From the NCBI GenBank assembly GCA_005884665.1, contig VBAT01000049.1, forward strand, positions 41,313 through 81,644: a stretch of DNA of 40,332 nt. Direction: 5' to 3'. The position numbers and the translations under genes are program-made. A model generated the notes under the pieces. It had not been told where the DNA came from, did no database searches, and was given only the letters and a program-made list of their open reading frames with translations. The stretch is from Bacteroidota bacterium. GTDB lineage: Bacteria; Bacteroidota; Bacteroidia; Chitinophagales; Chitinophagaceae. Below, piece by piece: positions 38,927-40,332 of the stretch. Positions within the stretch are counted from its first letter, which is position 1. Every line of letters starts with the position of its first letter.

Positions 38927-40332
38927 ATGGCCCAGTCCAGGCAACTTGCCGTCATTATGTTCACCGATATCATGGGCTACACCGCTATGATGCAGGAGGA
39001 TGAAGAACTTGCCCTGCAGACAGTAAACCATTTCAGGGACCAGCTAAAATCAAGGGTCAGTGAATACAGGGGCGAGATCATCCAGTACTATGGAGATGGC
39101 TGCCTGGCCATTTTTACCAACTCTGCAGATACAGTGCACTGCGCTGCTGTCTTACAACAGGATTTCCGCAAGCAGCCGATGGTACCAGTCCGCATCGGCA
39201 TTCACATGGGAGATATCCTGGTTAATGATGGAAATATTTTCGGCGATTGTGTCAACATCACTTCGCGAATTGAGAGCATTGGCGTTGCGGGCTCGGTTCT
39301 GCTGTCAGATTCTGTAAAAAAACAGATCCAAAACAAACAGGGATTTGAACTCAGTTCACTCGGCAGGTTTGAGTTTAAGAATGTTACCGAACCGATAGAA
39401 GTATTCGCATTGTCCGGTTATGGTTTGCAAGTACCGGAATACAGTGACGGCAACGGCAAATTCAAGGAACTGAAAACTGTTAAGTCTATTGCGGTATTAC
39501 CGTTTGTAAACATGAGTAATGATGCCGAGCAGGAATACTTCAGCGATGGGATTGCTGAAGAGATAATCAACTCGCTGGCACATTTAAGCAACCTGAAAGT
39601 AGCTGGCCGCACATCTTCATTTCAATTCAAAGGCAAGAATGCAGATATACGAGACGTAGGGAAAAAACTAGCCGTCCGTACAGTGCTGGAAGGCAGCGTT
39701 CGTAAACAGGGTTCCCGTCTCAGGATCACCGCCCAATTGATCAACGTGGAGGATGGCTATCATATTTGGTCTGAAAGATACGATCGCGAGATAGACGATT
39801 TGTTTGCAATACAGGATGACATAGCCCTGTCAATTACAGAAAAACTGAAACTTACGTTGCTACAGAAAGAACGCGAGCTGATCACCAAAACATATACACA
39901 AAACAGGGAAGCTTATGACCTGTATTTAAAAGCACGCTTTTATGTAAGCAGGCGTGGCATTTCCATCCTCACCAGCATGCAGTTCTTTCAGAAGGCCATC
40001 GAAATGGATCCTGGTTTTGCCCTTGCGTACGCAGGCTTAGCAGACGCTAATCTACTTGTGGCGACATATGGCCTGGCTCAACCAAAAGAAGCGATGATGC
40101 GGGCACGGAAAATGGCGGAAAAAGCCATCCAGTTGGACCCAAGCCTACCAGAACCTTATTGTTCGCTCGGGTATTATTATGCCTGCTATGAATGGAACTG
40201 GAAGGAAGCCAAAAAGAATTTTCTTCGTTCCGTTGAAGTAAATCCTGACTATGCCGAAGGTCATTACCGCTATAGCTGGAACTACCTGGCTTGCGTGGAA
40301 GGAAAATTTGATGAAGCCGAAAGACATGGCGA
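38927..40332 (+). CDS. Class III nucleotide cyclase-TPR protein, C-terminus beyond window
   Basis: An unbroken frame from ATG 38927 to the right edge (468 codons, no stop). It shares the whole plan of the gene at 22995: cyclase domain (VIMFTDIMGYTAMM, metal D14; GEIIQYYGDGCLAIF, metal D57; IFGDCVNITSRIES, N110 and R114), TolB/FlgO-like region (VLPFVNMSNDAEQEYFSDG, VLEGSVRKQGSRLRITAQLI, DGYHIWSERYD) and the first TPR repeats (FQKAIEMDPGFALAYAGLAD, KMAEKAIQLDPSLPEPYCSL). Purine-site residues are again unusual: Q53 in place of Lys and N103 in place of Asp. It is cytoplasmic. The N-terminus is about 11 residues shorter than in the paralogue. Confidence 0.88.
   Translation, partial: MAQSRQLAVIMFTDIMGYTAMMQEDEELALQTVNHFRDQLKSRVSEYRGEIIQYYGDGCLAIFTNSADTVHCAAVLQQDFRKQPMVPVRIGIHMGDILVNDGNIFGDCVNITSRIESIGVAGSVLLSDSVKKQIQNKQGFELSSLGRFEFKNVTEPIEVFALSGYGLQVPEYSDGNGKFKELKTVKSIAVLPFVNMSNDAEQEYFSDGIAEEIINSLAHLSNLKVAGRTSSFQFKGKNADIRDVGKKLAVRTVLEGSVRKQGSRLRITAQLINVEDGYHIWSERYDREIDDLFAIQDDIALSITEKLKLTLLQKERELITKTYTQNREAYDLYLKARFYVSRRGISILTSMQFFQKAIEMDPGFALAYAGLADANLLVATYGLAQPKEAMMRARKMAEKAIQLDPSLPEPYCSLGYYYACYEWNWKEAKKNFLRSVEVNPDYAEGHYRYSWNYLACVEGKFDEAERHG

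Overview
The window reads as a chromosomal segment of a Bacteroidota bacterium, most likely of the Chitinophagaceae/Chitinophagales type. Pointers are a type IX secretion (T9SS) cargo protein with a type B sorting domain, two proteins resembling the N-terminal part of GldM, many short Cys-anchored lipoproteins, DUF3500, DUF6786 and TIGR03118 proteins typical of the phylum, -7 promoter elements close to TAnnTTTG, few visible Shine-Dalgarno sequences, and intergenic spaces filled with dispersed repeats. No rRNA, CRISPR array, transposase, integrase or prophage gene was found. All family names come from reading motifs by eye; no search was run.

Layout. 1-1303: a minus-strand exported protein cut by the left edge, with kinase-like motifs. 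1470-6610: a DUF3500 lipoprotein, a DUF6786 lipoprotein, a DHFR-like protein, a small exported protein, imidazolonepropionase (hutI) and a helical hypothetical. 6845-8978: two exported plus-strand genes, a metallophosphoesterase and a CAP-domain protein. 9032-13847: minus-strand serine hydrolase, MFS transporter, GNAT acetyltransferase, unknown lipoprotein and VOC protein. 14020-17401: a GH13 amylase-like lipoprotein, then a DUF1080 lipoprotein paired with a Gfo/Idh/MocA oxidoreductase, a pairing that suggests sugar or keto-glycoside use. 17628-19748: a DUF2236/MpaB-type protein, a four-copy 116-117 bp tandem array, and a phosphonatase-like HAD protein whose 3' end runs into the array. 20077-24965: two paralogous small membrane proteins, two truncated GldM-like genes, and a class III nucleotide cyclase-TPR protein. 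25455-28903: a TIGR03118 lipoprotein, then a two-gene unit of a class I isoprenoid-synthase-like protein and a DUF5995 protein. 29338-34751: a PD40/OmpA envelope protein, a membrane TPR protein and a large T9SS cargo protein. 34949-35884: tRNA-Thr(CGT) followed by an AT-rich membrane-protein gene, closed by a second copy of the tRNA 3' end. 35889-40332: endonuclease III, an M61 peptidase, and a second cyclase-TPR gene cut by the right edge.

How it fits together. Most products act in the envelope or outside the cell. The least explained parts are the GldM-like pair lying divergent to a cyclase-TPR gene, two cyclase paralogues with unusual purine-site residues, the isoprenoid-synthase/DUF5995 pair, the small island at tRNA-Thr, and a set of repeat families that include four 18-bp palindromes of form TCCCG-N8-CGGGA.
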